DNA of 64,000 bases from Rubricoccus marinus (GTDB lineage: Bacteria > Bacteroidota > Rhodothermia > Rhodothermales > Rubricoccaceae), in contig NZ_MQWB01000001.1 of the NCBI RefSeq assembly GCF_002257665.1, forward strand, positions 2,106,511 to 2,170,510, written 5' to 3'. The translations under genes were made by a program, and so were the position numbers. Of this stretch, positions 35,825-43,989 are shown piece by piece. The stretch's first letter is position 1. Each line of letters starts with the position of its first letter. The notes beneath the pieces were generated by a model, which worked only from the letters and a program-made list of their open reading frames with translations, was not told where the DNA came from and ran no database searches.

Positions 35825-37290
35825 TACGCGCCGGATCCCTTGAGGACGACGCGGACCGTCCGCACGAGGATGACCGCGTCCAACCACAGCGACCAGTTGC
35901 GGACGTAGTACGGGTCCCACCGCTCCATGCCGGTGTTGCCACTGTCGCTGCGGCCCGATACCTGCCACATGCCCGTAATGCCGGGCCGGACGCGCTCGCG
36001 CAGGTTTCGGACACGGGCGTGCAACTCCTCGTGGTGGTACGCCGGAAGCGGACGCGGGCCAACAAGGCTCATGTCGCCGCGGAGCACGTTGAACAGCTGC
36101 GGCAACTCGTCCATGCTCGTCTTGCGCAGGAACGCCCCCACCTTCGTGATCCGCGGATCGTGTTCGAGCTTGAAGTACGTCTCCCACTCCTCGCGTAGAG
36201 CGCTGTCCTCCTCCATCGCTTTCGCCAGCACGGCCTCGGCGTTGGGGACCATCGTGCGGAGCTTCCAGGCGCGGAACGTCTGGCCGTCGAGCCCGATCCG
36301 CTCCTGCCCGTAGAACGGCGTCGTGCGGTCCTCGAGCCAGATCGCGAGGGACAGGAGCCCGACGACGGGGACCCAGAACGGCGCGAGAAGGACCATGACC
36401 GAGAGGTCGAACGCGCGCTTGACGAACCGCGCGGCGGGCTGCGTGAGCGTGGCCGTGATCTCCAGTCCCAGGATGCCCGCGAAGTCGCGCGGGCGCACGC
36501 TCAGACTCGGCGCGTCGAGGATCTCGGGGACGACGACGACCGTGGGGTAAATCGCCAGAGGCCCTTCCAAGAGCAGCGACTGCCGCTCGCGGTCCGCCTC
36601 CGGCAGCGCGAGGAACGCCACAGCGGCCTCTGGCGCCACGCGTTCCATGTCGCCGACGATGGGCACGGTATCGAGGTAGCCGCCCCAGCGGTCGGGGTCC
36701 TCGTCGAACACGGCGACGGGCTTGTAGCCCATGCCGATCTCCTCCTGCAGTTGGCGCACGATGCGAGAGCCCGCCTCACCCGCGCCGTAGATCACCGCCG
36801 GCACGCCCCAGGCGTCTCGGCGAATAAGCAGGTCTTTGGCCTTGATCCGCATCAGCGGCACGATCACGAGGCTGAGCACCGCAGCCACACCGAGCGTGAG
36901 CCGGCTGGAATCCAGCAGGACCGACGAGTGCCGCACCATCCAAATACCGAGCGCGGTCGCCACGAAGGCGCCGACAAGCGTGATGGTCTGGCGGCGGAAC
37001 TCCTCTACGGCGCCCAGGCCCCAGCCGGGCAGCAGGCGCCAGAGGGCGGCTCCGGCGAGATAAAGCGGGATCGCCGCCCACCCCGCGCCGACGACCATCT
37101 GCGGCTCGCCCGCCCAGAGCAAGCGGACGCCGCCGGCCAAGACCAGCGCAAGCGTGAGTCCCAGCGCCTCGGCTCCCCCCAGAACGGCCGAGTTCAAGGC
37201 CGCGCGCCGCGCGTGCGCAGCCGCGTGCCGCTTCGCCAGCGCGAGGCGGCTGCGAAAAGGTCGGGACGTATCGAGGACGAGCGTTTCCAT
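35821..37290 (-). CDS. Polyprenyl glycosylphosphotransferase (WbaP/WcaJ-like priming enzyme)
   Basis: The 489-residue protein has about five N-terminal membrane segments, a Rossmann-like CoA-binding domain (AVIYGAGEAGSRIVRQL near residue 165), and a C-terminal bacterial sugar-transferase domain. That domain runs from KRAFDLSVMVLLAPFWVP and includes FRAWKLRTM, KVGAFLRKTSMDELPQ, SLVGPRPLP and RVRPGITGMWQVSGR. It transfers a sugar-1-phosphate to undecaprenyl phosphate, the first step of exopolysaccharide assembly. It lies 15 kb from the main operon, which has no priming enzyme. ATG 37290 fits the first membrane segment. Confidence 0.92.
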   Translation of the reverse strand: METLVLDTSRPFRSRLALAKRHAAAHARRAALNSAVLGGAEALGLTLALVLAGGVRLLWAGEPQMVVGAGWAAIPLYLAGAALWRLLPGWGLGAVEEFRRQTITLVGAFVATALGIWMVRHSSVLLDSSRLTLGVAAVLSLVIVPLMRIKAKDLLIRRDAWGVPAVIYGAGEAGSRIVRQLQEEIGMGYKPVAVFDEDPDRWGGYLDTVPIVGDMERVAPEAAVAFLALPEADRERQSLLLEGPLAIYPTVVVVPEILDAPSLSVRPRDFAGILGLEITATLTQPAARFVKRAFDLSVMVLLAPFWVPVVGLLSLAIWLEDRTTPFYGQERIGLDGQTFRAWKLRTMVPNAEAVLAKAMEEDSALREEWETYFKLEHDPRITKVGAFLRKTSMDELPQLFNVLRGDMSLVGPRPLPAYHHEELHARVRNLRERVRPGITGMWQVSGRSDSGNTGMERWDPYYVRNWSLWLDAVILVRTVRVVLKGSGAY

Positions 37291-37485
37291 CGGATCGGGG
37301 GGTCTGGCCTCTGGCGGATCAACAACCGCTCCGCGCGAGTGGGACCGTCTACGCAACCGGGTTCTGCAATTCCCCAGCGACGCCAGAGGCGTGCAAACCC
37401 TGCCTGAGGGTACGGCGCCGCGGCGTTTCGTCCATGCGAAGACCGGGTGGGGTTCCGTCCCGCCGTGCGGATCGCGCGCCTCCAC

Positions 37486-38025
37486 ATGATGACCACCGAC
37501 GCCCTCCTTCTCGACACCGAGCACCGCTTGTTCACTGAGCGCTTCGACGCGTTCGCGCCCGAGGCCCGCCTCTGGCGGCCCGGTCCCGAGCAGTGGAACG
37601 CGAACGACGTGATGGAGCACCTCGTGCGCGTGGAGGAGGGCCTGATCGTCGGGTTAGAGCGCCAGATCGCCGCAGGCGAGGGCCGCCGAGACGTGGGTGT
37701 TCCCTCGCCAGAGGCGCTGGAGGCGGTCCGCAGGTTTCTGCGCTCCGGCGGGCGCACGCGCGTTCCGGCACGCGCCACTGCGCACATCACGCCGCAGGGC
37801 GACGACCCCTGCGAGGTGCGCGAGCGCTGGGACCGCCTCCCGAGCCGCTGGCGCGAGGCCCTCGGCTCCGTCCCCGAAGCGCTTGCCGACGTGGGCCTTC
37901 TCCTCCACCCGCGCGCGGGCGCAATCACCGCCCGGGGGGCCGCCCTGTTCGCGACCGACCACCGAGCGCACCACGCCGCGCAACTGAAGCGGCTCCAAGA
38001 GGCCGAGGGCTTCCCCGGCGGCTGA
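37486..38025 (+). CDS. DinB-like (YfiT/DinB superfamily) protein
   Basis: The 179-residue product is a predicted four-helix bundle with W-N-x-x-D-V-M-E-H-L-V-R-V-E-E near residue 35 and TDHRAHHAAQLKRL near the C-terminus. These supply the three histidine-type metal ligands of the DinB/YfiT fold. Members are often thiol transferases or hydrolases of unknown substrate. ATG 37486 is followed by a second ATG in the next codon. Confidence 0.75.
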   Translation: MMTTDALLLDTEHRLFTERFDAFAPEARLWRPGPEQWNANDVMEHLVRVEEGLIVGLERQIAAGEGRRDVGVPSPEALEAVRRFLRSGGRTRVPARATAHITPQGDDPCEVRERWDRLPSRWREALGSVPEALADVGLLLHPRAGAITARGAALFATDHRAHHAAQLKRLQEAEGFPGG

Positions 38026-38117
38026 CGCCAGAGGCCGGCTCCGCGCGAGAGGTCGGATCTGGAGGTGGCAACTTTGGACGCCGAGGGCGATCCTGTCGGC
38101 TCCCTCCCGCCGCTTCC

Positions 38118-40163
38118 ATGCGCCTCCGCCTCGCCCTCGCCGCGCTTCTCCTCACGCCGCTCGCCTCTGGCGCCCAGCCTTCCGCCGATGTCCCGGTCAA
38201 GCGGGTGATTCTGTTCACGTCTGGCGTGGGCTACTTCGAGCACGACGGGCGCGTCAGCGGCGACGCCGACCTCACGTTGCGTTTCGAGCAGAGCGCGCTG
38301 GACGACGTGATCAAGTCGCTCGTCGTGGAGGACCAGCAGGGCCGCGTGAGCGAGGTTGTGTACCCGTCGCAGGCGCCGCTGGAGCGCCGGCTGCAAGCGT
38401 TCGCGGTCGACCTCTCGGGTGTAGGCGGCATCGCGTCACTCTTGACGCAGATGCGCGGCGCGGCGCTCGAAGTGGAGACCGCCGCGGGCACGTTCCGTGG
38501 GCCTCTGGCGAGCGTGGACGGCCCGACGGGCGGCGAGAACGATCCCGGCGTGCGGCTGACGATTCTCACCTCGGGCGGACTCCGCACGATCCAACTCTCG
38601 GACGCGCGCCGCGTCGAGATCCTCGATGCCGAGCTTCGCGCCGAGGTGGAGGGCGCGCTGATGGCGCTCGCCGAGGGCAGCAGCGGCGAGCGCAAGCCGG
38701 TGACGGTCCGCTTCCGCGGCTCGCGCCAGAGGCCGGTCAAGCTGGGCTACGTCGTTGAGTCCCCCGTCTGGAAGACGACGTACCGGCTCGTCCTTCCGCA
38801 GCCGGGCGAGGCCGACGGCTACCTCCAGGGTTGGGCCGTGGTAGAGAACCCGACCGAGAGCGACTGGGACGACGTGCGCCTCGAACTCGTGAGCGGGCGG
38901 CCGATCTCGTTCGAGATGGACCTGTACTCGCCGCGATACCTCCAGCGGCCCACCGTGCAAATCCCGGACGACGCCTCTGGCGTGCGCCCGCGCACGTACG
39001 AGGATGGCGTGGGCGCCAATGGGGTTCAGAGTGAGAAAATCCAGAGCGCGCGTACTGTTTCAGGTGACGAGATGGAAAACCTACCTGCCCGAAGCGTCGC
39101 TGGCGTAACCGCTCTTCGAGGAGGCGTCCAAGCACCTGCGCCTCCGCCACCCGCTGCCGAGCCTCTGGCGCTGGATGCCGGCGTCGTCTCCAACGCGCAG
39201 GCGGGCGCACTCGGCGAGTTGTTCGCCTACATCCTAGACGGCATCTCCATCCCCCGGCGCGGGTCCGCGATGCTCCCTATCGTCACCGATGCCATCGGCA
39301 CGGAGCGGCTAAGCGTCTACACGCCCGGCAGCGCCGGACGCCACCCTCTGCGCGGCGCGCGCATCACGAACCGGACGGACAAGCACCTCCGCGGCGGCCC
39401 CATCACCGTCTTCGACGACGGCTACGCCGGCGACGCGCTCCTCAACGACCTCGGCCCCGGCGACGACCGCCTCGTCACGTTCGCCGTCGATCAGGACGTG
39501 CTCGTCGATCCCGTTCCCGGCAGCCAGGATATAGGCGACGTGCAAACGGCAACCATCGCGGACGGCGTGCTCCGCATCGTACGCGAGCGCGTGCGCCGAA
39601 CCGGCTACCGCATCGAGAACCGCGGCGAGCGTGACCGAACCGTTCTCGTTGAGCATCCCCGCATGAGCGGCGGCGCGCTCTCCAGCCTCACGGCCGAAGA
39701 GACCACGCCCGCGCTCTACCGCCTGCGAGTTGACGTGGCCCCTGGCGAGGCGGACACGCTGGTGGTCAACGAGACCGCGCCCCTTTCCGAGACCTACGCG
39801 CTCGCGTCGCAGACGCCGGAGCGCATCCTCGCGCTTGTCCGTACTACGTCGGGCCTCTCGCCAGAGGCCCGACGTATGCTGGAACGCGCTGCAGCGCTCG
39901 CCGAGGACGTCGCGACGGCGCAGCGCCGGTTGAACGCGTTGCAGAACGAGCGGGGCGAGATCTCGCGGGACCAGGACCGCATCCGCCAGAACCTCCAGGC
40001 CGTGGACAGCGACACCGACTACGGCCGCCGCCTCCTCGCAAAGCTGGACCAACAAGAGAGCCGGCTGGAGCAGTTGGACCGCGAGATCGAGCAGGCGCAG
40101 GCGGACCTCAACCGCCGCCAGCAAGCGCTCCGCGACGGCGTGCGCGGCATGAACGCGCGCTAA
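38118..40163 (+). CDS. Secreted DUF4139-like protein with an inserted TonB-plug-like segment
   Basis: The 681-residue precursor has a signal peptide (MRLRLALAALLLTPLASGAQ). The N-terminal half starts VKRVILFTSGVGYFEHDGRV and includes PVKLGYVVESPVWKTTYRLVL and WAVVENPTESDWDDVRLELVSGRPISF, the pattern of DUF4139/mucoidy-inhibitor-like proteins. Around residues 300-340, SARTVSGDEMENLPARSVAGVTALRGGV resembles the start of a TonB receptor plug rather than this family. The C-terminus is a long coiled coil (residues 600-675). It is probably periplasmic or outer-surface; function unknown. Confidence 0.65.
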   Translation: MRLRLALAALLLTPLASGAQPSADVPVKRVILFTSGVGYFEHDGRVSGDADLTLRFEQSALDDVIKSLVVEDQQGRVSEVVYPSQAPLERRLQAFAVDLSGVGGIASLLTQMRGAALEVETAAGTFRGPLASVDGPTGGENDPGVRLTILTSGGLRTIQLSDARRVEILDAELRAEVEGALMALAEGSSGERKPVTVRFRGSRQRPVKLGYVVESPVWKTTYRLVLPQPGEADGYLQGWAVVENPTESDWDDVRLELVSGRPISFEMDLYSPRYLQRPTVQIPDDASGVRPRTYEDGVGANGVQSEKIQSARTVSGDEMENLPARSVAGVTALRGGVQAPAPPPPAAEPLALDAGVVSNAQAGALGELFAYILDGISIPRRGSAMLPIVTDAIGTERLSVYTPGSAGRHPLRGARITNRTDKHLRGGPITVFDDGYAGDALLNDLGPGDDRLVTFAVDQDVLVDPVPGSQDIGDVQTATIADGVLRIVRERVRRTGYRIENRGERDRTVLVEHPRMSGGALSSLTAEETTPALYRLRVDVAPGEADTLVVNETAPLSETYALASQTPERILALVRTTSGLSPEARRMLERAAALAEDVATAQRRLNALQNERGEISRDQDRIRQNLQAVDSDTDYGRRLLAKLDQQESRLEQLDREIEQAQADLNRRQQALRDGVRGMNAR

Positions 40164-40191
40164 CCACCAGCGGAGGGTCGTGCCCGCTTCG

Positions 40192-40222
40192 CGCCAGAGG
40201 CTAAGACGAGACGGCCTCTGGC
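40192..40222. repeat. Pair of inverted iterated-motif copies after the DUF4139-like gene
   Basis: CGCCAGAGGC (40192-40201) and GCCTCTGGCG (40213-40222) are inverted with an 11-base spacer, 28 bases after the stop. Confidence 0.85.
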
Positions 40223-40303
40223 GCCACGACCGAACTTCGCGGGCGTCCCGGCATACGTGTGCGTTCTTGAGGGCGTTGGCCCCGCGCCCGTGAACCCCCG
40301 ATT

Positions 40304-41431
40304 ATGCGCCGCTTCTCCCCTCTCCTGATCCTCTTGGGCATCCTGCCCGCCCTCCTGGCGGCCGGGTGCAGCGGCACGCCTACCGCCGTCGGCACGCGCG
40401 CCGACGAGTTCACGCCGGAGATCCTCGCGGACTACAAGGTGCCGGAGGAGTCCCAGGCGTTCTCGCCGGACGTCATGAACTTCCTCGTGGTCGGGGACTG
40501 GGGCCGAAACGGGTTCTTCAACCAGCGCGACGTGGCGGTCACGATGGGCGAGGTGGGCGCACGCATCAACAGCCGGTTCACGATCTCGACGGGCGACAAC
40601 TTCTACACCGAGGGCGTGGACTCCATCGAGGACCCGAAGTGGGAGCGGTCGTTCGAGAACATCTACACCGCGCCCGCGCTTCAGAGCCGGTGGTACTCCG
40701 TGCTCGGCAACCACGACTGGCAAGGGGACTACCAGGCGCAGATCGACTACATGACGAAAAGCCCGCGGTGGCACATGCCCGCGCGCTACTACACCGAGAC
40801 CGTTCAGGTGGACGACTCCACCCAGGCGCTCTTCGTCTACCTGGACACCACGCCGCTCAGTGAACGCGAGCCTCGGGGCAAGTACAACAAGACGGAGGAC
40901 TGGGACCCTGAGGCGCAACTCGCGTGGCTGGACAAGACCCTGGCGGAGAGCGACGCGGCGTGGAAGATCGTGGTCGGCCACCACCCGATCTACGTCGGCT
41001 CGGTGCGCTACGAGGACAACCCGCGGTTGATTGAGAGCCTGGTGCCCATCTTCGAGAATCGCGGTGTGCAGGCGTACTTCGCGGGCCACGACCACAACCT
41101 CCAGCACCACCGCCCGGAGGGCTCACCGGTGGATTACTTCGTTTCTGGCGCGGGCTCGCTCACGCGCGGCGTGGTGCAAACGCCCAACACGCTGTTCGCG
41201 CTCCGCGTCTCGGGCTTTATGGCCGTCTCCCTCTTGCGGGAAAACCTCTACGTTCACGCATTCGAGGAGAACGGCCAGCTCGTCTACGCCACGTTTATCC
41301 CGCGCGTCCGCCCGGACCTCCACTCGGACCGCGAGATCGACGAAGAGACCGACCTGAGCGACCCCAAGGTGCGCGCCGACCAGGAGGCCGCCGAAGAGGA
41401 CGACGGCGAAGGCACGCTCCGCACCCCCTAG
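40304..41431 (+). CDS. Purple acid phosphatase-like lipoprotein (ACP5 type)
   Basis: The 375-residue precursor has a lipobox (ILPALLAAGCSG). The metallophosphatase motifs are VVGDWGRNG, STGDNFYTEGV, LGNHDWQGD, VVGHHPIYV and FAGHDHNLQHH, in the arrangement of tartrate-resistant acid phosphatase. It should hydrolyse phosphate esters outside the cytoplasm. An acidic tail ends the protein. I saw no copy of the iterated motif in the coding region, although a pair follows the stop. Confidence 0.88.
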   Translation: MRRFSPLLILLGILPALLAAGCSGTPTAVGTRADEFTPEILADYKVPEESQAFSPDVMNFLVVGDWGRNGFFNQRDVAVTMGEVGARINSRFTISTGDNFYTEGVDSIEDPKWERSFENIYTAPALQSRWYSVLGNHDWQGDYQAQIDYMTKSPRWHMPARYYTETVQVDDSTQALFVYLDTTPLSEREPRGKYNKTEDWDPEAQLAWLDKTLAESDAAWKIVVGHHPIYVGSVRYEDNPRLIESLVPIFENRGVQAYFAGHDHNLQHHRPEGSPVDYFVSGAGSLTRGVVQTPNTLFALRVSGFMAVSLLRENLYVHAFEENGQLVYATFIPRVRPDLHSDREIDEETDLSDPKVRADQEAAEEDDGEGTLRTP

Positions 41432-41437
41432 CGACCC

Positions 41438-41460
41438 CGCCAGAGGCCGAGCCTCTGGCG
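41438..41460. repeat. Iterated motif pair with a three-base spacer between co-directional genes
   Basis: CGCCAGAGGC, CGA, then GCCTCTGGCG, starting seven bases after the acid-phosphatase stop and 16 bases before the GTG of the SGNH gene. Confidence 0.9.
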
Positions 41461-41476
41461 CCCCGCTCCCCCGCTT

Positions 41477-42670
41477 GTGGACACGCCCGTTTCTGCCGAC
41501 TCGCCTCTGGCGCCCCGCACGCGCCGGCTGTTCGGAATCGCGGCGGTGGGGATCGGGCTCGTCCTCGCGCTCGGCCTCGCCGAGGTGGCGCTGCGGCTTT
41601 TCGCGCCGCAGCCGGTGGGGCCTTCGCACCTCACGCTAGATGCAGATTTGGGCGTGATCCCCAAGCCCGGCCTCTCCGGGACGGTCCGCCTGCCGGGCAT
41701 CTACACGTACACGTTCCACCACGACGCCCACGGCTTCCGCGAAACGCCGACCTCTACGGCCGACTCGACGGCGCCAGAGGTCCTGATCCTTGGCGACTCC
41801 TTCGCCTACGGCATGGGCGTGGAAGACGACCAAACCGCGGCCTCGCAGCTCGCGGGTGGGCTCTCCGCCAGAGGCATGGACGTGCGCGTGACCAACGCGG
41901 CACGCATCGGCGCCGGGCCGGGCTACGCGCTGCGGCTGCTCCAAACGCGCGGACGCCTCTGGCGCCCCGAGGTGGTGGTCTACCTCTTCTGCTACAACGA
42001 CTACGCGAACCTCCAGCACGCGACGTACTTCGACGTGGGCGAGGACCGCACCCTCACGCCTGTCTCGCCGCGCGACACGCCGCGGCAGACGAAGACGCGA
42101 TGGTCCCAGCTTCCGGGGGCGTACACGCTTCAAAGCCACTCTCACGTGGCCGGGCTGGTACGCCGCGTGGGCGTGGGGCTGTTCGGCGAGCGCCAGCCCG
42201 GTCCCAGCACGTTCGACCTCGACACGCTGAACACGCCTCTGGCGTACTCCGAGCCGCACCGCCAGTGGCTCAACGACGTGTACATGGAGGCGCTCAAAGC
42301 CGAGGTCGAATCGCGCGGCGGGCGCTTTTTGGCGTTCTACATCCCCAGCGCCGCCGAGGTGGCCGCCTTCCGCAGAACCGGCGTGCCGACCGAGGACCAG
42401 ACGGCGTTTACGCAGATGCTGAGCCGCCAGGGCATCGACGGGCTCGCGTTTACCGAGCCTCTCGCGCAGACCGGAGAGCCCATTGCGCGGCTTTACTTCC
42501 CGGAGATCCACTGGCGCCCGCTAGGCCTCGGCGTGGCCGCAGGCGCGATGCTGGACCCCGTGCAGGCGGCGGTCTGCACGCAGACGCCAGAGGCCGGGGG
42601 ATGCGCGACGGCACCTACGGTCGTTCGCCAGATCGTCGAGATGCGCGCCGGCCGCGGGTCCGGCGGATAA
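41477..42670 (+). CDS. SGNH/GDSL-hydrolase-like membrane-anchored protein
   Basis: The 397-residue protein has one N-terminal membrane segment (FGIAAVGIGLVLALGLAEVAL) and then an SGNH-type domain: block I is LILGDSFAYGMGV with the nucleophile serine, block II includes NAARIGAGPGYAL, block III is FCYNDYAN, and the late FPEIHWRPLGLG supplies a histidine. It may be a periplasmic esterase or acetyl transferase acting on glycans. Its last 56 bases overlap a convergent small gene. Confidence 0.75.
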   Translation: MDTPVSADSPLAPRTRRLFGIAAVGIGLVLALGLAEVALRLFAPQPVGPSHLTLDADLGVIPKPGLSGTVRLPGIYTYTFHHDAHGFRETPTSTADSTAPEVLILGDSFAYGMGVEDDQTAASQLAGGLSARGMDVRVTNAARIGAGPGYALRLLQTRGRLWRPEVVVYLFCYNDYANLQHATYFDVGEDRTLTPVSPRDTPRQTKTRWSQLPGAYTLQSHSHVAGLVRRVGVGLFGERQPGPSTFDLDTLNTPLAYSEPHRQWLNDVYMEALKAEVESRGGRFLAFYIPSAAEVAAFRRTGVPTEDQTAFTQMLSRQGIDGLAFTEPLAQTGEPIARLYFPEIHWRPLGLGVAAGAMLDPVQAAVCTQTPEAGGCATAPTVVRQIVEMRAGRGSGG

Positions 42671-42923
42671 GGGCGTCGTAGCCCTGCTGGCTGAGCCAGA
42701 TCTCGCCGTCGGTGTAGGCGGGGCGGACGTAGTAGGTGCCGGTGCGGTGGATGGGCGAGCCGTAGGCGGCGCACACGGCGTCCTCGGGCGGCGCGCCCCT
42801 TTGCCGACGCGAGGCGGCCTCTGGCGTGGGATCGGTCGTCTGGCGCCACCGGATGCGGCGCCAGCGGCGCTGGGCGAGGTCGTCCCAGACCTCGTCGCCG
42901 GGATCGGGCCGGACGGTGCTCAT
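42615..42923 (-). CDS. Hypothetical protein, 102 residues
   Basis: I do not recognise this gene. Its ATG (42923-42921) overlaps the TGA of the upstream minus-strand gene, a TGATG junction that argues for real translation. The product is soluble and very rich in Arg/Trp (DLAQRRWRRIRWRQTTD) with a GTYYVRPAYTDGEIWLSQQGYDALIRR centre. The 3' 56 bases lie antisense to the end of the SGNH gene. Confidence 0.5.
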   Translation of the reverse strand: MSTVRPDPGDEVWDDLAQRRWRRIRWRQTTDPTPEAASRRQRGAPPEDAVCAAYGSPIHRTGTYYVRPAYTDGEIWLSQQGYDALIRRTRGRRASRRSGERP

Positions 42924-43261
42924 CAGGCGCGGTCGCGGGCGCGGAGTTCGTTGCGGCCGGAAGCCTCTGGCGCGAGGTCGTCGTCGAACGCCTCGGAGAG
43001 CGTGGACGCGTCGAGGCGTCCGTCGCCGAGGAGGAATTCGCGCTCCAGTTCGTCGATGCGGGCCGCCAGAGGCGCCGTCGCGTCGATCACGGCGTCCTGG
43101 ATGAGCGCTTCGAGCTCGCTTTTACGCATCGCGCTCGAGGCCCCGCTGGATGCCCGCTCGGGCCTCTCGCGCGCGGGGCTAGAGTCGCGGAGCATCTTGA
43201 TGCCTCGGAACACCGCCAGAGGCGCCAGGACGAAGAGGATGAACACGATGATGACTTCCAT
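42923..43261 (-). CDS. Small membrane protein, possibly PspB-like
   Basis: The 112-residue product starts MEVIIVFILFVLAPLAVFRGIKMLRD, a single N-terminal membrane helix. A short linker and a coiled-coil-like segment (SELEALIQDAVIDATAPLAARIDELEREF) follow. This order, helix then coiled coil, recalls phage-shock protein B and similar envelope-stress components. The likeness is structural, not a firm match. Its stop is coupled to the start of the next gene. Confidence 0.5.
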   Translation of the reverse strand: MEVIIVFILFVLAPLAVFRGIKMLRDSSPARERPERASSGASSAMRKSELEALIQDAVIDATAPLAARIDELEREFLLGDGRLDASTLSEAFDDDLAPEASGRNELRARDRA

Positions 43262-43466
43262 AACAGCGAGGAGCGGCGGGGGTGGCCGGAGACTACGGCG
43301 CAGCCTGGAGCCTGTTGCACGGGGCCGCTGACGCGAGAGGCGGTGACGCGCGCGGCTCGCAAGAGGCCTCGTGCGCCTCCCGCTCGAATCTCGCGCGAGG
43401 GCGCTCGCCAGAGGCGGCAAGGGCCTCTGGCGCCGTGATAGTTTGCGGCGCACCCCCGACGCTCCC

Positions 43467-43964
43467 ATGGTTTTGCGCTTCGCCCTCCCCCTGCTCGCCC
43501 TCTTGCTGACGGCGGTCCCCTCCTCCGCCCAGAACGCGCCGGCCCGCATCGGCATCGGCATCGACGCGCTGGCGATCCCGGTCCGCAGCGGCGACGTGGA
43601 CCCTTCGGTGGGGCTCGGCATCCGCGGACGCATCGCGCTGCCGGTCAACGCCGACCTCTCCGCCGCGGCGAGCCTGGGGATCTCGACCAGCCTCGCGAGC
43701 GACGCGGTCATCACGGCCACGCCGCAGGTGTCGATGATTGTGACGCTGCCGGGTGGAGAGAACTCGGTGCGCTACATCCTGGGCGGGTTCGGCGGCTACG
43801 TGCCCTTCTCCGGCGGCGGCGCGGGTCCGACGGTCCACCTCGGGTTTGGCTGGGCCGTTCCGCTTTCCGAGACCTCGCTGTACTTCGAGATCGATCCGGC
43901 ACTCGTGGTGGGCTCGGACGCGCTCACGGTGGTCGTGCCGCTCCGCGCAGGCGTGATCTTCTAG
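43467..43964 (+). CDS. Small outer-membrane beta-barrel-like protein
   Basis: The 165-residue precursor has a signal peptide (MVLRFALPLLALLLTAVPSSAQ). Alternating hydrophobic strands follow (IGIGIDALAIPV, GLGIRGRIALPV, VRYILGGFGGYVPF, TVHLGFGWAVPL, TVVVPLRAGVIF), and the final residue is phenylalanine, as in many outer-membrane barrels. Eight strands would fit the length. No family was recognised. Confidence 0.6.
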   Translation: MVLRFALPLLALLLTAVPSSAQNAPARIGIGIDALAIPVRSGDVDPSVGLGIRGRIALPVNADLSAAASLGISTSLASDAVITATPQVSMIVTLPGGENSVRYILGGFGGYVPFSGGGAGPTVHLGFGWAVPLSETSLYFEIDPALVVGSDALTVVVPLRAGVIF

Positions 43965-43971
43965 GCGCGGG

Positions 43972-43989
43972 GCCTCTGGCGCCAGAGGC
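43972..43989. repeat. Perfect 18-base iterated palindrome between convergent genes
   Basis: GCCTCTGGCGCCAGAGGC lies seven bases after the barrel-protein stop and directly abuts the stop of the convergent lipoprotein gene. Confidence 0.93.
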
